From the NCBI RefSeq assembly GCF_002874965.1, contig NZ_CP025624.1:6448001-6512000 (forward strand): 64,000 bases of DNA. The letters are read 5' to 3'. Each line of letters opens with the position of its first letter. Position 1 is the first letter of the stretch. The notes under the pieces were generated by a model. The model was not told the DNA's origin. It saw nothing but the letters and a program-made list of their open reading frames with translations, and made no database searches. Positions 63,568 to 64,000 of the stretch are shown in pieces. The position numbers and the translations under genes are program-made. The DNA is from Pseudomonas sp. NC02. GTDB taxonomy: Bacteria > Pseudomonadota > Gammaproteobacteria > Pseudomonadales > Pseudomonadaceae.

Positions 63568-63674
63568 CGGCAACACACACCATCATGGGCTTGGCCTCCC
63601 ACAACACTTTTGATTGAATTCCCCGTTTCGCAGACTAGTATCGGTTTCTGGTTTTACTCCGGAAAATAAAAACA

Positions 63675-64000
63675 ATGTCTGAGTCCTCTTATTCGCCACC
63701 CCATGGCGACGTAAAACGCCAACAACGCTCGCGCTTCATCCTCATCACCTGCATCTCGCTGATCAGCTTCTTCCCGATCAATATCCTGCTGCCCTCCTTT
63801 CCAGCCCTGGCCGCGAAGTTCGATACCTCAACTGCTGAGGTCGCCTTATCCATCAGCCTGTTCACTCTGGTTTTTGCGATTTCCCAACTGATCGCCGGCC
63901 CGCTTTCAGATAAATTCGGGCGCAAGGAAGTGCTGCTGGGGTGCATCGTGGTTTCCACCCTAGGCTCGATCGGCTGCGCACTGGCGGCGAATTACCCGAG
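63675..64000 (+). CDS. MFS drug-efflux-like transporter (3' end outside window)
   Basis: The first 108 codons of a major-facilitator transporter of the Bcr/CflA type. A charged N-terminus (KRQQRSRF) is followed by a first helix (LITCISLISFFPINILLPSF), then a second helix and the MFS loop 2-3 motif GPLSDKFGRKEVLLG. The frame runs off the right edge. Drug specificity cannot be judged from this part. Confidence 0.85.
   Translation, partial: MSESSYSPPHGDVKRQQRSRFILITCISLISFFPINILLPSFPALAAKFDTSTAEVALSISLFTLVFAISQLIAGPLSDKFGRKEVLLGCIVVSTLGSIGCALAANYP

Overview
The window is 64 kb of GC-rich, gene-dense bacterial chromosome. It matches the Pseudomonas fluorescens group: the order of housekeeping genes (coaD, calB-like, sseA, rsmD, M16 pair, ftsYEX-rpoH, thiSG, trmB, hemW-rdgB, metWX, yggT-proC-yggS, pilT, pyrBC'-pyrR, ruvX-yqgE, tonB-gshB-pilGHIJ-chpA) follows the arrangement known from P. 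aeruginosa. The intergenic regions carry the paired REP/REPIN palindromes typical of fluorescent pseudomonads. This assignment comes from gene content and remembered synteny, not from a search.

Layout. 1-4.1 kb: a D-amino-acid dehydrogenase, a RidA deaminase and an amino-acid binding protein (cut by the window edge), with a divergent LysR regulator and a hemolysin-III-like membrane protein. 4.3-5.4 kb: a two-gene chromate transporter. 5.5-13.9 kb: a complete biotin-independent malonate utilisation locus (mdcABCDEGH, madLM, mdcR) with a strong LysR-type palindrome ahead of mdcA. 14.2-16.1 kb: a small accessory island with a nucleotidyltransferase/HEPN toxin-antitoxin-like pair bracketed by a duplicated 46-bp operator-like element, a DUF6124 protein, and a structured leader. 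16.1-26.0 kb: the Pil-Chp surface-sensing chemosensory cluster, here without pilK and chpB. 26.3-32.1 kb: gshB, a tonB, yqgE, ruvX, pyrR-pyrB-pyrC'. 32.3-36.9 kb: a TM2 protein, an NlpC/P60 hydrolase, pilT, and yggS-proC-yggT. 37.2-41.5 kb: metXW, a DUF4426 protein, rdgB, hemW and a DUF3392 protein. 41.7-48.9 kb: trmB, thiG-thiS, a DUF423 protein, mtgA, rpoH and ftsYEX. 49.2-54.6 kb: two M16 peptidases, rsmD, an alpha/beta hydrolase and sseA. 54.7-59.1 kb: a TetR-controlled aldehyde dehydrogenase / Tat-lipoprotein / GMC dehydrogenase set. 59.2-64 kb: coaD, a ferredoxin, mutM, an HDOD protein, an rRNA methyltransferase and the start of an MFS transporter.

Fourteen paired REP elements in four sequence classes, two copies of a second palindromic repeat family, and one collapsed palindrome sit between genes. 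No transposase, tRNA, rRNA or CRISPR array was seen. Most of the window is core genome. The best candidates for new biology are the operator-bracketed MNT/HEPN module, the switch-like leader beside it, the GMC/ALDH/Tat-lipoprotein system with its palindromic TetR operator, and the Chp array that has lost its adaptation enzymes.
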